From: Candidatus Micrarchaeota archaeon RBG_16_49_10
Lineage (GTDB): Archaea > Aenigmatarchaeota > Aenigmatarchaeia > CG10238-14
Assembly: GCA_001784635.1 (NCBI GenBank)
Contig: MFRS01000003.1
Location: 30,335-94,334, forward strand
DNA length: 64,000 nt
Direction of reading: 5' to 3'
Shown: positions 9,487 through 17,804 of the stretch, piece after piece
Numbering within the stretch: position 1 is the stretch's first letter
How the letters are laid out: each line of letters begins with the position of its first letter
The notes under the pieces: model-generated
What the model was told of the DNA's origin: nothing
Databases searched by the model: none
Seen by the model: only the letters and a program-made list of their open reading frames with translations
Position numbers and translations under genes: made by a program

Positions 9487-9758
9487 TTCTCACTACCTTT
9501 TATCGCTATAACGCCCACTGAAAATGGCTTCCCGCAGACCAGACCCAGGTCCATGCCGTTCCCCTGGTACTCCTCTATGTCAGTCTTGGAAATTTTTGAG
9601 TTGTGCTCTATCATTTTAATCTTGTCGGCAGGGAGGTTGTTGGCGTAAACCACCTTCTTCAGCTTCTGAGTCTTTAAGAGCTTCAGGACCTCCCCGTAGC
9701 CCATTATGACCTTTCCCTCCTTCACTTTGGCCTTAATCAGCTTGTTTAAGTCGCTCAT
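9483..9758 (-). CDS. rpl30e: Large-subunit ribosomal protein eL30
   Basis: 91 residues of the L7Ae/L30e fold. Recognised from LIKAKVKEGKVIMGYGEVLKLLK, VVYANNLPADK and DLGLVCGKPFSVGVIAI. It lies between rpoA'' and nusA with ATGA-type overlaps on both sides, the standard archaeal arrangement. Confidence 0.96.
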   Translation of the reverse strand: MSDLNKLIKAKVKEGKVIMGYGEVLKLLKTQKLKKVVYANNLPADKIKMIEHNSKISKTDIEEYQGNGMDLGLVCGKPFSVGVIAIKGSEK

Positions 9759-10882
9759 TCGTCTTCCATCCTGACAATCAAGTCAAACATCCCGGTTCCG
9801 ACAGGTATTTGTTGGTTTACCATTATATTTTCGAACAAACCGTTAAAGTTATCTGCCTCGTTTCTGACTGATGCCCTGACAAGGTGCTTAACAGTCTCCT
9901 CAAATCCTGCCCTGGTTAGAATCGAGGCTTTGGACCCCGCCACGCCGTATCTCCCAACGGCTTCTATCGCGCCTTCAAAGGTCATTATATCAACGATCAA
10001 TGTCAAGTGCCTTTTATCAACCTCCAACCCCTGCTGCTCGAGTATGGAGTTTAGTTCCGACAGCAAGACTGACCTTGCGGCCTCTATGCCCAAAGTCTCT
10101 GCCACCTCATGAATGTTGTTGGTGTAAGACCTATAAAAGTCTATTTCCTCTATCTTGACCAGCTTTTCGAAATTGGAGCCCAAGGTCCTTATAACCCAGT
10201 CTTTCCCCTCGTTGAAGACCACGGTGTTGGTTATCTTGGGTATCCCAGAAATTATCGACTCAAGAACCTTCTTCTTGATTCTCTGGAGCTCCTTTATCTC
10301 TATATCATCCTCGACCGAAACGTCGATGACCGAATGCCTCCTCATCATCTTGTACTTCTTGAACTTCAGCTTCAGTATCTCCGTTATCTTCTCGAACTTC
10401 TTTTCGTACTCCGGTTTCAGCTTAATTTTCACGACCTTGTTGGTCAAGTCCAGGGAGACAGACTCGACGAAGCCCTTTAGCCTCTTCTCTTTTATCTTCT
10501 TTGCGATCTTTTCGCTGTTCTTCTGGTCGTTAAATTCCTTTTTGAGGTATATGGTCATCGTCGGGGTTGTTGGCTCCTTTCTTGCGTCGAAGACCTCTAT
10601 AAGCCTGGGCAGACCTAATGTGATCTGCATCCCCGCGGACCCCGCGAAGTGGTAGGTCCTCATCGTCATCTGGGTTGCCGGCTCAGAAATCGATTGGGCC
10701 GCTATGATGCCTACAGCCTCCCCTGGCTCGAAGGCGGAATTCAAATATACCTTTTGGACTTCCTTGGTCAGTTTTTCCCTCTTCTTCTCGTCGAATTTTT
10801 TGAGCTTGGAAACCCTATCTATTTCCCTGATCATCTCTTCAGGCAGGATCGTTTCATATTCTTTCTGCGATTTTTGCGACAT
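9755..10882 (-). CDS. rpoA2: DNA-directed RNA polymerase subunit A''
   Basis: 375 residues, the C-terminal part of the beta'-like largest subunit. The trigger-loop/bridge region GEAVGIIAAQSISEPATQMT is near the start, and IEAVGRYGVAGSKASILTRAGFEETVKH is near the end. Forms the cleft and trigger loop of RNAP with A'. The start overlaps the 3' end of rpoA' by 29 bases. No inteins or unusual insertions are visible. Confidence 0.97.
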   Translation of the reverse strand: MSQKSQKEYETILPEEMIREIDRVSKLKKFDEKKREKLTKEVQKVYLNSAFEPGEAVGIIAAQSISEPATQMTMRTYHFAGSAGMQITLGLPRLIEVFDARKEPTTPTMTIYLKKEFNDQKNSEKIAKKIKEKRLKGFVESVSLDLTNKVVKIKLKPEYEKKFEKITEILKLKFKKYKMMRRHSVIDVSVEDDIEIKELQRIKKKVLESIISGIPKITNTVVFNEGKDWVIRTLGSNFEKLVKIEEIDFYRSYTNNIHEVAETLGIEAARSVLLSELNSILEQQGLEVDKRHLTLIVDIMTFEGAIEAVGRYGVAGSKASILTRAGFEETVKHLVRASVRNEADNFNGLFENIMVNQQIPVGTGMFDLIVRMEDE

Positions 10883-13331
10883 TTATACCACCTTTCTGTA
10901 TCTTCGATGGGTCCAAGCCATCTTCGCCAGGAATAAACTGTATTATCTTTTTTGACGAGTCCCTGACGGTCCCGTCATATTCTACTTTAAGGTCTTTCAA
11001 GGCCCCGATAAGCCTTCTCTCGAGGTAACCGCTGTGCCTTGTCTTGAGGGACTTGTCCATCAGGCCCTCCCTACTGTTCATCGCGTCGAAGAAGAATTCG
11101 AACGGGGAAAGCCCCTGCTTGTAGCCATTGGTGACAAAGCCCTTTGACTCCAGGCTTATGTCGCCTTTCTTAAAGTGAGAGAAAGTCCTGTTGTGATACC
11201 CTATGTAGATTCTCTCTCCCTTGACTGTCTCCTGTCCGATAAGGCGGGCGGCTTGCACTATGTTTATGATGCTGCCCCTAGCCCCACTTTTCGCCATCAG
11301 CACAATGCTCGTCTCTGGGATGTCCTTTTTGACTATGCTTGTGACTTCATTCAAAATGTCGGCCAGCATGTTTTTTATTGAAAGCTCTAACGAATCCCTG
11401 GTTGTCCTCCCGATTATCGCCTTTATTTTGCCTTTGTTGAAGTCTTCTATCATCTTGTCCACGTTCCTCTCGGTTTTTTTGATGACCTCTCTCACCTTTT
11501 TGTCTATCTCAGGTGACAAGTCCAAATCCGCTATGGATATGCTGAAGCCATATCTGGTTAAGACTTCAAGTGAAATCCTGGTTATATCGAACATGAATCT
11601 CTTTGCGAAGCTGTGGCCGTACTGCTTGTCCAGCTCGTCCAGCAGCTTCCCCTTGAAGGCACCCATGCCTTTAGATCCTATAGACCCTGCAACCAAATTA
11701 CCGTTTTTAATCACGACTGTGTCGCTTTTGTCCTTGTACTCTAAGGATAAGTCCTTGGGCAGGAAAAGGCTGAAAAGTTCTTTGCCGTTGAAGGTCTTCT
11801 TTTCAGGTATTTCGATTTCAAAGTTGCAGAATCTGACTATATCCACAACGTCCTCCCTTGAAATCTTGATTTTGTTGCCTGTCAGCAAGAATAAACCGGC
11901 TATATGATCCTTTGTAGCTCCTATAATCGGTCCGCTGAATCTCGGGCTTCTTATCTGCAGAGTGGCGTTGGCCAACAGCTTTGTCTCCACCTGGGCCTCT
12001 ATGGTCTGGGGGGCGTGCAAATTCATCTCGTCCCCGTCGAAGTCCGCGTTGTAGGGCGGGCAGTTCAGGGTGTTGAGCCTGAATGTCTTGTATGGCAGAA
12101 CCCTCACCCTATGGCCCATCATCCCCATCCTGTGGAGCGTGGGTTGCCTATTGAAGATGGTCCAATCCCCATCCTGCAACTGCCTCTCTGCTATATAGCC
12201 GACTTCAAGCTTTTCGGCAATCTCTTCCTTGTTCATTTCGGTTATCTTCTTTTTGGCGCCGTCTGACCTCAGGATATAGTTGACAGTAGGCCAGCTCGGG
12301 TAGTTCAATATCAGTTTTTTGATATGCCCTATATTCTTATCGTTCAAGACAACTGGTATGGTTATCTCTTGGGCTATAGAAAGCGGGACTCCAACCTCAT
12401 CTATGTCCAGCATAGTGTCGGGGCTTATGACTGTCCTGGCCGAATAGTTGACCCTCTTCCCCAAAAGGTTGTGCCTAAACCTCCCGTCCTTCCCCTTAAG
12501 CCTCTGTGTCAAAGTCTTCAAAATCCTGCCAGACCTGTGTCTGGCCGGCGGGACTCCCGAAATTTCGTTGTTTATGTAAGTGGCAACGTGGTATTGGAGA
12601 AGCTCCCACAAATCCTGGATTATGAACTCGGGGGCGCCCAGGTCTATGTTCTCCTTCAGCCGCTTGTTTATCCTTACTATGTCGACCAGCTTGTGCGTCA
12701 AGTCGTCCTCTGACCTCTCGCCTGTCTCAAGGGTGATTGATGGCCTCATTGTAACAGGAGGGACCGGCAGGAGGGAAATCACAAAATTCTCAGGCCTGAC
12801 CTCCTTGAATCCTAGGGTAGTTAAATCTTCAGTCTTTATCTTTTCCAGCCTCTCCCTTACCTCCGCCGCTGATAGGATTGCGCTCCCTTCCGTGAAGGTC
12901 GTGGGTTTTATGAACTTTATTTTCTTCTGTCTTTCGCCGCAATAGGGGCATTTAGTTTTAATGAGATTCCTTAGGACCTTGAGGGACTTTCTCCCTTTGT
13001 TGAACTTTTCAAGCCCGGCCTCATCCAGAAGTATTCTGTCGCAGCTTCTGCATATCAGCTTCAGGATGTTGTAGATGAGTTTAGCGTAATTCACGTTGAT
13101 AACGGGCCTTGTCAAGTCCAAATGTCCAAAATGCCCCTTGCAATCCCCGGTAGACCCTCCGCATGTCCTGCAACGTAGACCGGGGTCTATAATGCCTAGC
13201 CTTGGGTCCATGAGGCCACCCTCTATCGGGTAACCTTCCTGGTCGTAAAGGTCTGTCTTGTTTATTTTCGCGACTGACATTTTCCTTATAATTTCAGGGT
13301 CCAAGACGCCAAACACAACTTTGTCTATCAT
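10854..13331 (-). CDS. rpoA1: DNA-directed RNA polymerase subunit A'
   Basis: 825 residues, somewhat short but complete for archaeal A'. It carries the catalytic Mg-binding NADFDGDEMNLH motif, N-terminal zinc-binding cysteines (CRTCGG, CKGHFGHLDL) and a second CPYCG site, and RHNLLGKRVNYSARTVI. Together with B', B'' and A'' it forms the catalytic core. It starts 4 bases after the rpoB' stop. Confidence 0.97.
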   Translation of the reverse strand: MIDKVVFGVLDPEIIRKMSVAKINKTDLYDQEGYPIEGGLMDPRLGIIDPGLRCRTCGGSTGDCKGHFGHLDLTRPVINVNYAKLIYNILKLICRSCDRILLDEAGLEKFNKGRKSLKVLRNLIKTKCPYCGERQKKIKFIKPTTFTEGSAILSAAEVRERLEKIKTEDLTTLGFKEVRPENFVISLLPVPPVTMRPSITLETGERSEDDLTHKLVDIVRINKRLKENIDLGAPEFIIQDLWELLQYHVATYINNEISGVPPARHRSGRILKTLTQRLKGKDGRFRHNLLGKRVNYSARTVISPDTMLDIDEVGVPLSIAQEITIPVVLNDKNIGHIKKLILNYPSWPTVNYILRSDGAKKKITEMNKEEIAEKLEVGYIAERQLQDGDWTIFNRQPTLHRMGMMGHRVRVLPYKTFRLNTLNCPPYNADFDGDEMNLHAPQTIEAQVETKLLANATLQIRSPRFSGPIIGATKDHIAGLFLLTGNKIKISREDVVDIVRFCNFEIEIPEKKTFNGKELFSLFLPKDLSLEYKDKSDTVVIKNGNLVAGSIGSKGMGAFKGKLLDELDKQYGHSFAKRFMFDITRISLEVLTRYGFSISIADLDLSPEIDKKVREVIKKTERNVDKMIEDFNKGKIKAIIGRTTRDSLELSIKNMLADILNEVTSIVKKDIPETSIVLMAKSGARGSIINIVQAARLIGQETVKGERIYIGYHNRTFSHFKKGDISLESKGFVTNGYKQGLSPFEFFFDAMNSREGLMDKSLKTRHSGYLERRLIGALKDLKVEYDGTVRDSSKKIIQFIPGEDGLDPSKIQKGGINVAKIAERI

Positions 13332-13335
13332 GACA

Positions 13336-15132
13336 TCACTCCTCCTTTACGACAATCTTGGGGTAGATTAGCATACTCTTGAGCTCGTCCAGCAAAAGCT
13401 TGAAGGCATAGGATATTTCTACCGGCGTAGCCTTTGAGTCGCCACAAACAGCGCAATATACCTTGTTCTTTGCCCTGTCCTCGACGCTGAAAAGGCCGCA
13501 AGTCTTACAGACGAATAATTTGGCCCTGTCTGAATCCAGCCTCTCCTTCAAAAGAAGCGAAGAGCCATGCGCTATCAAAGCGTCCTTCTCCATCTCACCG
13601 AGCCTAAGGCCTCCCCTTTTGGCCTTTCCCTCGGTTGGTTGTTTTGTAAGAAGTGTGGTCGGTCCCCTCGACCTGGCATGTATCTTGTTTGACACTAGAT
13701 GGTCCAGTTTTTGGTAGAAGACGCTACCTATGAAAATCCTTTCTTGGAATTTAGTGCCTGTCTCCCCAACATAAAGATTCTCCCTTCCATCATCGCTGAA
13801 TCCGAAGCTTTTTAGTTTTTCTCTCAGCTCGCTTTCCGGAATGGAATGGAAAGGCGGTGAAATGATACTTTTGCCTTCCAAAGAAGCCATTTTTGCGGCG
13901 ATTATCTCCAACAGCTTCCCCATAGTCATTCTGGAAGGTATACCTAGTGGGTTGAACAGCAAGTCTGGTATTATGCCGTCTTTCGTGAAAGGCATGTCCT
14001 CTTGAGGGACAATAAGTCCGATTACCCCTTTTTGACCGTGCCTGCTGGCCACCTTGTCCCCGAGCTCTGGTCTTTTGAGGTCTCTAATCACGAGCTTTAT
14101 CAATTTATTGCCGTCGTTGCTTTCTGTCAAAAAAACCCTGTCCACAATACCGTTTTCGCCGTGTCTCAGCTTGATGGAAGTCTCTCTGACATTCTCTAAC
14201 CCGGTTATGAATTGGTCCAGGCTACCGAGGAACCTCAATGGGGAAGTCTTCCCTATTATTATCTGCTCCGATGTCACTTCCGTTTCTGGGTCGGCTATGC
14301 CGTCCTCGGAAAGGTGCTTGTAAACGTCTTCGCCTCCATATCCCCTGACCCCAGGCTCGGGAATTCCAATCACATCCTCCTGGCCGCCCATGTACCTCTT
14401 TTCCTCTGTCTCGTATGTCCTGAACAGGTAGCTCCAGAAAAGGCCCCTCTCTATTGAAGCCTTGTTTATTATGACGCCGTCCTCCATGTTGAAGCCTTTG
14501 TAAGACATTATGCCTATTATCAAGTTCTGGCCGCCCGGATGGTCCTCTGTGTTTATGATGTCATGCATGTGGGTTTTGACTATTGGGGCTTGAGGGTAAA
14601 CCATTATGTTGGACTTCGTGTCGACCCTTCTAAGGAAATTCAGCAGGAAAAGCCCTATGGACTGCCCAACCATCTTTGAGCCGAAATTGACCCTGTCACC
14701 ACGATTGAACTCCGGGAAAGGTATCAATGAAGTTGAAATCCCCAAAATCACCGTAGGGTCCAGCTCAAGGTGCGTATGCTCCTTCGTTATGTCGGCAGGC
14801 CTCAATGCAACGTATGCGTTCTCCTCCTCTTCCGCATCGAGGTATTCTATAACGCCTTCCCTTATCAAATCGGACCATTTTTTCACGCCTTTTTCTATGT
14901 CCTCCATGTGCTTGCTTGTGAGCTTCGGTGTTCCGTTCTCCACTATTATCAATGGTCTCCTTGCCCTTCCCCCATTGGTGTTTATGAACATGGTGTCCTG
15001 ATGCGTCAGGTAAGAGAAGTTCACTTGGTCTGGGATTTTGTTGCTTCTTCGCAACTCCCTCAATTTCTCTACCAAAGACTCGGCGTTCTTCGTCTCGCCG
15101 ACGAACCGACCATCCATGAAAACCTCAGTCAT
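13336..15132 (-). CDS. rpoB1: DNA-directed RNA polymerase subunit B' (C-terminal half of B)
   Basis: 598 residues. Seen: RGDRVNFGSKMVGQSIG, GYNMEDG-type GFNMEDGVIINKASIERGLF, GDKVASRHGQKGVIG, the hybrid-contact KQPTEGKAKRGGLRLGEMEKD block, and the C-terminal zinc ribbon CKTCG...CAVCG. The B subunit is split into B'' and B', as in methanogens, halophiles and several other archaea. Only 4 bases separate it from rpoB''. Confidence 0.97.
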   Translation of the reverse strand: MTEVFMDGRFVGETKNAESLVEKLRELRRSNKIPDQVNFSYLTHQDTMFINTNGGRARRPLIIVENGTPKLTSKHMEDIEKGVKKWSDLIREGVIEYLDAEEEENAYVALRPADITKEHTHLELDPTVILGISTSLIPFPEFNRGDRVNFGSKMVGQSIGLFLLNFLRRVDTKSNIMVYPQAPIVKTHMHDIINTEDHPGGQNLIIGIMSYKGFNMEDGVIINKASIERGLFWSYLFRTYETEEKRYMGGQEDVIGIPEPGVRGYGGEDVYKHLSEDGIADPETEVTSEQIIIGKTSPLRFLGSLDQFITGLENVRETSIKLRHGENGIVDRVFLTESNDGNKLIKLVIRDLKRPELGDKVASRHGQKGVIGLIVPQEDMPFTKDGIIPDLLFNPLGIPSRMTMGKLLEIIAAKMASLEGKSIISPPFHSIPESELREKLKSFGFSDDGRENLYVGETGTKFQERIFIGSVFYQKLDHLVSNKIHARSRGPTTLLTKQPTEGKAKRGGLRLGEMEKDALIAHGSSLLLKERLDSDRAKLFVCKTCGLFSVEDRAKNKVYCAVCGDSKATPVEISYAFKLLLDELKSMLIYPKIVVKEE

Positions 15133-15136
15133 AGAA

Positions 15137-16618
15137 TCACTCCAAACCTTTTTTAACCAAGTTAAACAACAGCTTCTCTTCCTTTTCGGAGAGGCCTTTT
15201 GTGATATCGGACATCGAGGCCAGGTATTTCCTCAGCCCGATTGTCGCACCTTCCGGCGTCTGAGATGGGTCTATCCTCCCCCAATGGGTCGGGTGGAGTT
15301 CTCTGGCCTTGAAGTGCTCTTGGGTTGATGTCAGGGGTGACAGAACATTCCTCATATGGGAAACCGATTTTATGTAGCTGTCCCTCTCTAGCCTCTGCGA
15401 AACTCCTGTCCTTCCGCCGACCCAAGACCCTATAGCCATCGCCGAGATGATTTGATTTGTTAAGACGTTTGATTCGACAATGGAAGGTAATGGGGGGAAT
15501 CTGCCCCTTTTTGTAAGTTTTTGGTAATTGTAATTTATCCTTGTGATGAGTCCCCATTTGCCAAGAAGTATTGACCTCAAGAGAACCTCAAGCAAGTCGC
15601 CGACGAGCTTAAGCCTCTTGTTGGAGTAGTGATCCAAGTCGTCCTCGGGTATTTTGCCGTCGTGGAATCTTATCAGCTTGTTTACCGCCTTGGAGAGGTA
15701 TATGGCCTTTTCAAGCCTGTTGACCTTTTCCTGTCCTATGTGCGGGAGAAGATAGCGGTCGATTATTTTTTCCGCCCTTTCAGACCTGTACTCCTTTTGA
15801 GGGATTTTAAGGTGGGAGCCTATTTCCTCCATGGCCTCTTTGGGGTTTGTGGATCCGGACTCGAAGAGGTTCTGGTAGAATTCCTGCTGGGTCCCCTCGT
15901 CAGCCGAAATTGCAGACAATATGTCCTTGTCAGACTCGAGGCCCAAAGCCCTCAGGAGAATCGTGATGGGTAGTTTGTTTATGTTGGCGAAATTTATCCT
16001 GATTATTCCGTCCGTCTTCCTTTCCAATATGTGCCTCTGGATGTAGCCGTCCTTTTCCGAATGAATCCTGCACGTCTCGGAGATGTTTGATATGTTCGAC
16101 TTCTCAACTATAATCCTGTTTGGGGCTATCTCCTCTATCAATACCAAAACCCTTTCGGTGCCGTTTATGATGAAATAACCTCCTGGGTCGTCTGGGTCCT
16201 CGCCGTTTTCCATGAGTTCCTTCCTGCTCATGTTCGACAGAGAGCATATTTTGGATTTCAGCATCACGGGCAAGTCCCCGAAATTAACAAGCATCGTCTC
16301 GCTCTCTATTCCGTTCAGGATCGGCGTCATCTCTATGAACATGGGTGCCGCATAGGTCAAATTCCTCATCCTTGCCTCCAGCGGGAGGATTTCCCTGACC
16401 GAACCGTCGGCCTCTTTGACGGAAGGTGTACCTATCTTGAATCTCCCAAGCTTTATTTTGAACTCCCCTATGTCAGGGACCTCGGGTTTTATCTCCTTTA
16501 TTTGTTTTATTATGTTGGGTATTCTGGTCTCTATAAAATCGTCGTAGGACTTTATTTGGAAGTCCGCGAACCCCTTTTCCTCAAAGTAAGACTTTAAAAG
16601 CAACTTGAAGCTTTCCAT
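15137..16618 (-). CDS. rpoB2: DNA-directed RNA polymerase subunit B'' (N-terminal half of B)
   Basis: 493 residues. Contains FIINGTERVLVLIEEIAPNR, the lobe region, and near the C-terminus SHMRNVLSPL, HPTHWGRIDPSQTPEGATIGL, which lines the rifampicin-pocket equivalent. It begins immediately after the rpoH stop (ATG 16618, stop of rpoH at 16619), so the polymerase genes are tightly coupled. Confidence 0.97.
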   Translation of the reverse strand: MESFKLLLKSYFEEKGFADFQIKSYDDFIETRIPNIIKQIKEIKPEVPDIGEFKIKLGRFKIGTPSVKEADGSVREILPLEARMRNLTYAAPMFIEMTPILNGIESETMLVNFGDLPVMLKSKICSLSNMSRKELMENGEDPDDPGGYFIINGTERVLVLIEEIAPNRIIVEKSNISNISETCRIHSEKDGYIQRHILERKTDGIIRINFANINKLPITILLRALGLESDKDILSAISADEGTQQEFYQNLFESGSTNPKEAMEEIGSHLKIPQKEYRSERAEKIIDRYLLPHIGQEKVNRLEKAIYLSKAVNKLIRFHDGKIPEDDLDHYSNKRLKLVGDLLEVLLRSILLGKWGLITRINYNYQKLTKRGRFPPLPSIVESNVLTNQIISAMAIGSWVGGRTGVSQRLERDSYIKSVSHMRNVLSPLTSTQEHFKARELHPTHWGRIDPSQTPEGATIGLRKYLASMSDITKGLSEKEEKLLFNLVKKGLE

Positions 16619-16879
16619 CTACTCCACCACAATCCTATAATAGACCGTCTCCCCGAAAATAGTACTCTTTTTTGTAATTTCTAACAAATCCCCTTTTTTT
16701 GCCTCTATAACCTTGATAACTGGATCCTTCTTGAGTATTCTTGGGAATTGAGAGTCACTTTTGATCCTGAACCGCTTCTTCACCTCCTCCTTTTCTTCGG
16801 GGGAGAGAATCCTGTGTTTTGGCACTAGTTCGTGCTTTGTTATGTCTATTTCCTCTGCAGTCAACCTATCACCAACCAC
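16619..16879 (-). CDS. rpoH: DNA-directed RNA polymerase subunit H
   Basis: RPB5 C-terminal-like assembly subunit at the jaw of RNAP, about 80 residues in archaea. Recognised from TKHELVPKHRILSPEEKEEV, DSQFPRILKKDPV and the final ETVYYRIVVE. The longest frame starts with GTG at 16879, which is also the last base of the tRNA-Asp gene. A downstream TTG at 16864 is an alternative. It is the first protein gene of the RNAP operon. Confidence 0.93.
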   Translation of the reverse strand: MVGDRLTAEEIDITKHELVPKHRILSPEEKEEVKKRFRIKSDSQFPRILKKDPVIKVIEAKKGDLLEITKKSTIFGETVYYRIVVE

Positions 16880-16982
16880 GCCCTGGCCGGGATTTGAACC
16901 CGGGTCCCAGGAGATCTGCCATTATTTATTGACCAATAACGATGACAGTCCTGGATGATAGACCTGGCTACACTACCAGAGC
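16879..16982 (-). tRNA. tRNA-Asp(GTC) with a 29-base intron
   Basis: Acceptor GCTCTGG pairs with CCAGGGC, with discriminator G. The T-arm is CCGGG-TTCAAAT-CCCGG. The anticodon arm is CAGGA-CTGTCA...C-TCCTG. The extra 29 bases (16914-16942) sit at the canonical 37/38 intron site. CCA is not encoded. It lies 73 bases after the 5S rRNA gene on the same strand and abuts rpoH, so it may be processed from a common 5S-tRNA-rpoH transcript. Confidence 0.93.
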
Positions 16983-17055
16983 ACTCACTTGTTATAAAAA
17001 AAGAACTAATTGGGTTGGAAGGGCCGATCAATAAATAACCACCGTTTTGGAAGGG

Positions 17056-17170
17056 TGTTGGCAATGTCCTGGTTTTCCCGCCCTAAGGCAGTACACGCCA
17101 GATCACTGGAAAGCTTAACTTCTGTGTTCGAATGGGAACAGGTGTTTCCTTTCCGTTTTGATCGCCAACA
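17056..17170 (-). rRNA. rrf: 5S ribosomal RNA
   Basis: About 115 bases. The terminal helix is TGTTGGC / GCCAACA. The internal consensus CCCATTCGAACACAGAAG and, later, a GGGCGGGAAA-type loop are visible on the minus strand. No 16S or 23S sequence is adjacent, so the gene is unlinked from the large rRNA genes within this window. It lies upstream of tRNA-Asp and the RNAP operon. Confidence 0.9.
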
Positions 17171-17190
17171 TAATCTATTATACCGATATT

Positions 17191-17198
17191 TATTTAAA
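17191..17198 (-). promoter_or_regulatory. TATA box for the 5S rRNA transcript
   Basis: On the minus strand a TTTAAATA box is centred about 25 bases upstream of the first base of the 5S rRNA (17170), the expected archaeal spacing. The surrounding bases are A/T-rich, as expected for a promoter. The same transcript could extend into tRNA-Asp and the RNAP genes. Confidence 0.6.
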
Positions 17199-17335
17199 TA
17201 TTGCCGATACCCCAGTTTTCGCTGTTTAACAATTTAAAATTTTGGTTTTTTGGAGGAGTTTGTGGTATAAGTTGGTATAGGGGGACCTTCAGAGTTCATT
17301 TTAGTCACACTAAATCATCTTCGAAAAAACCAATT

Positions 17336-17542
17336 TTATTGATTAGCTGGTTTTAATACACTACCCACTCTAATAGGATATATTTTTTTATCAATTGTTA
17401 TATACCCAAAATCGAGAGTTGTATCATCATTTAAATCCACACTTTCTAAAATTCCAACAATTGGCTTTGAAAATAATCCATCTTCTTGGTAGGTAACTCT
17501 AGTACCTAGTGTTAATCTTGTTATATCATAACGGAAAGCCAT
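17336..17542 (-). CDS. Small hypothetical protein
   Basis: 68 residues starting MAFRYDITRL. An AGGTGA motif six bases before the ATG at 17542 supports this start over an upstream one. The protein is beta-rich, with VGILESVDLNDDTTLDFGYITIDKKIYPI suggesting a small SH3- or Sm-like barrel, but no family is recognised. It is A/T-rich compared with its neighbours and sits alone between 5S rRNA and tRNA-Tyr. About 165 bases to its right (17171-17335) hold the 5S promoter and nothing else I can identify. Confidence 0.5.
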   Translation of the reverse strand: MAFRYDITRLTLGTRVTYQEDGLFSKPIVGILESVDLNDDTTLDFGYITIDKKIYPIRVGSVLKPANQ

Positions 17543-17663
17543 ATTTTCACCTATCTTCAAATCTAGAATGTTAAGCTTTTAAGTCTTTCTACAGTCACCC
17601 CAAAGTACATAAGTGCTGCAGGAGGTGGCCTTCAAAAATAAACACCACTTAAGAAAAAAAGTA

Positions 17664-17779
17664 TCCCCTCGGCCGGATTTGAACCAGCAACCCCTCGGTT
17701 TCTGACAAACACCTGCTGGTGCCAAACACGAAAAAGTGCCTGACTACAGCCGAGTGCTCTACCATTGAGCTACAAGGGG
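17664..17779 (-). tRNA. tRNA-Tyr(GTA) with a 44-base intron
   Basis: Acceptor CCCCTTG pairs with CGAGGGG, giving the C1-G72 pair used by archaeal TyrRS, with discriminator A. The D-stem is GCTC/GAGC. The anticodon stem is CTCGG/CCGAG, with loop CTGTAG before and A after the intron (17700-17743, site 37/38). The T-arm is GCTGG-TTCAAAT-CCGGC. Confidence 0.93.
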
Positions 17780-17804
17780 ACACCTATTAAAAATAGCAGA
17801 AAGA

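Noticed and set aside
17664..17779. Reading this tRNA as tRNA-Thr (TGT or AGT)
   Set aside because: The anticodon must follow U33; CT-GTA-G fits, and C1-G72 with A73 is the archaeal tyrosine identity.
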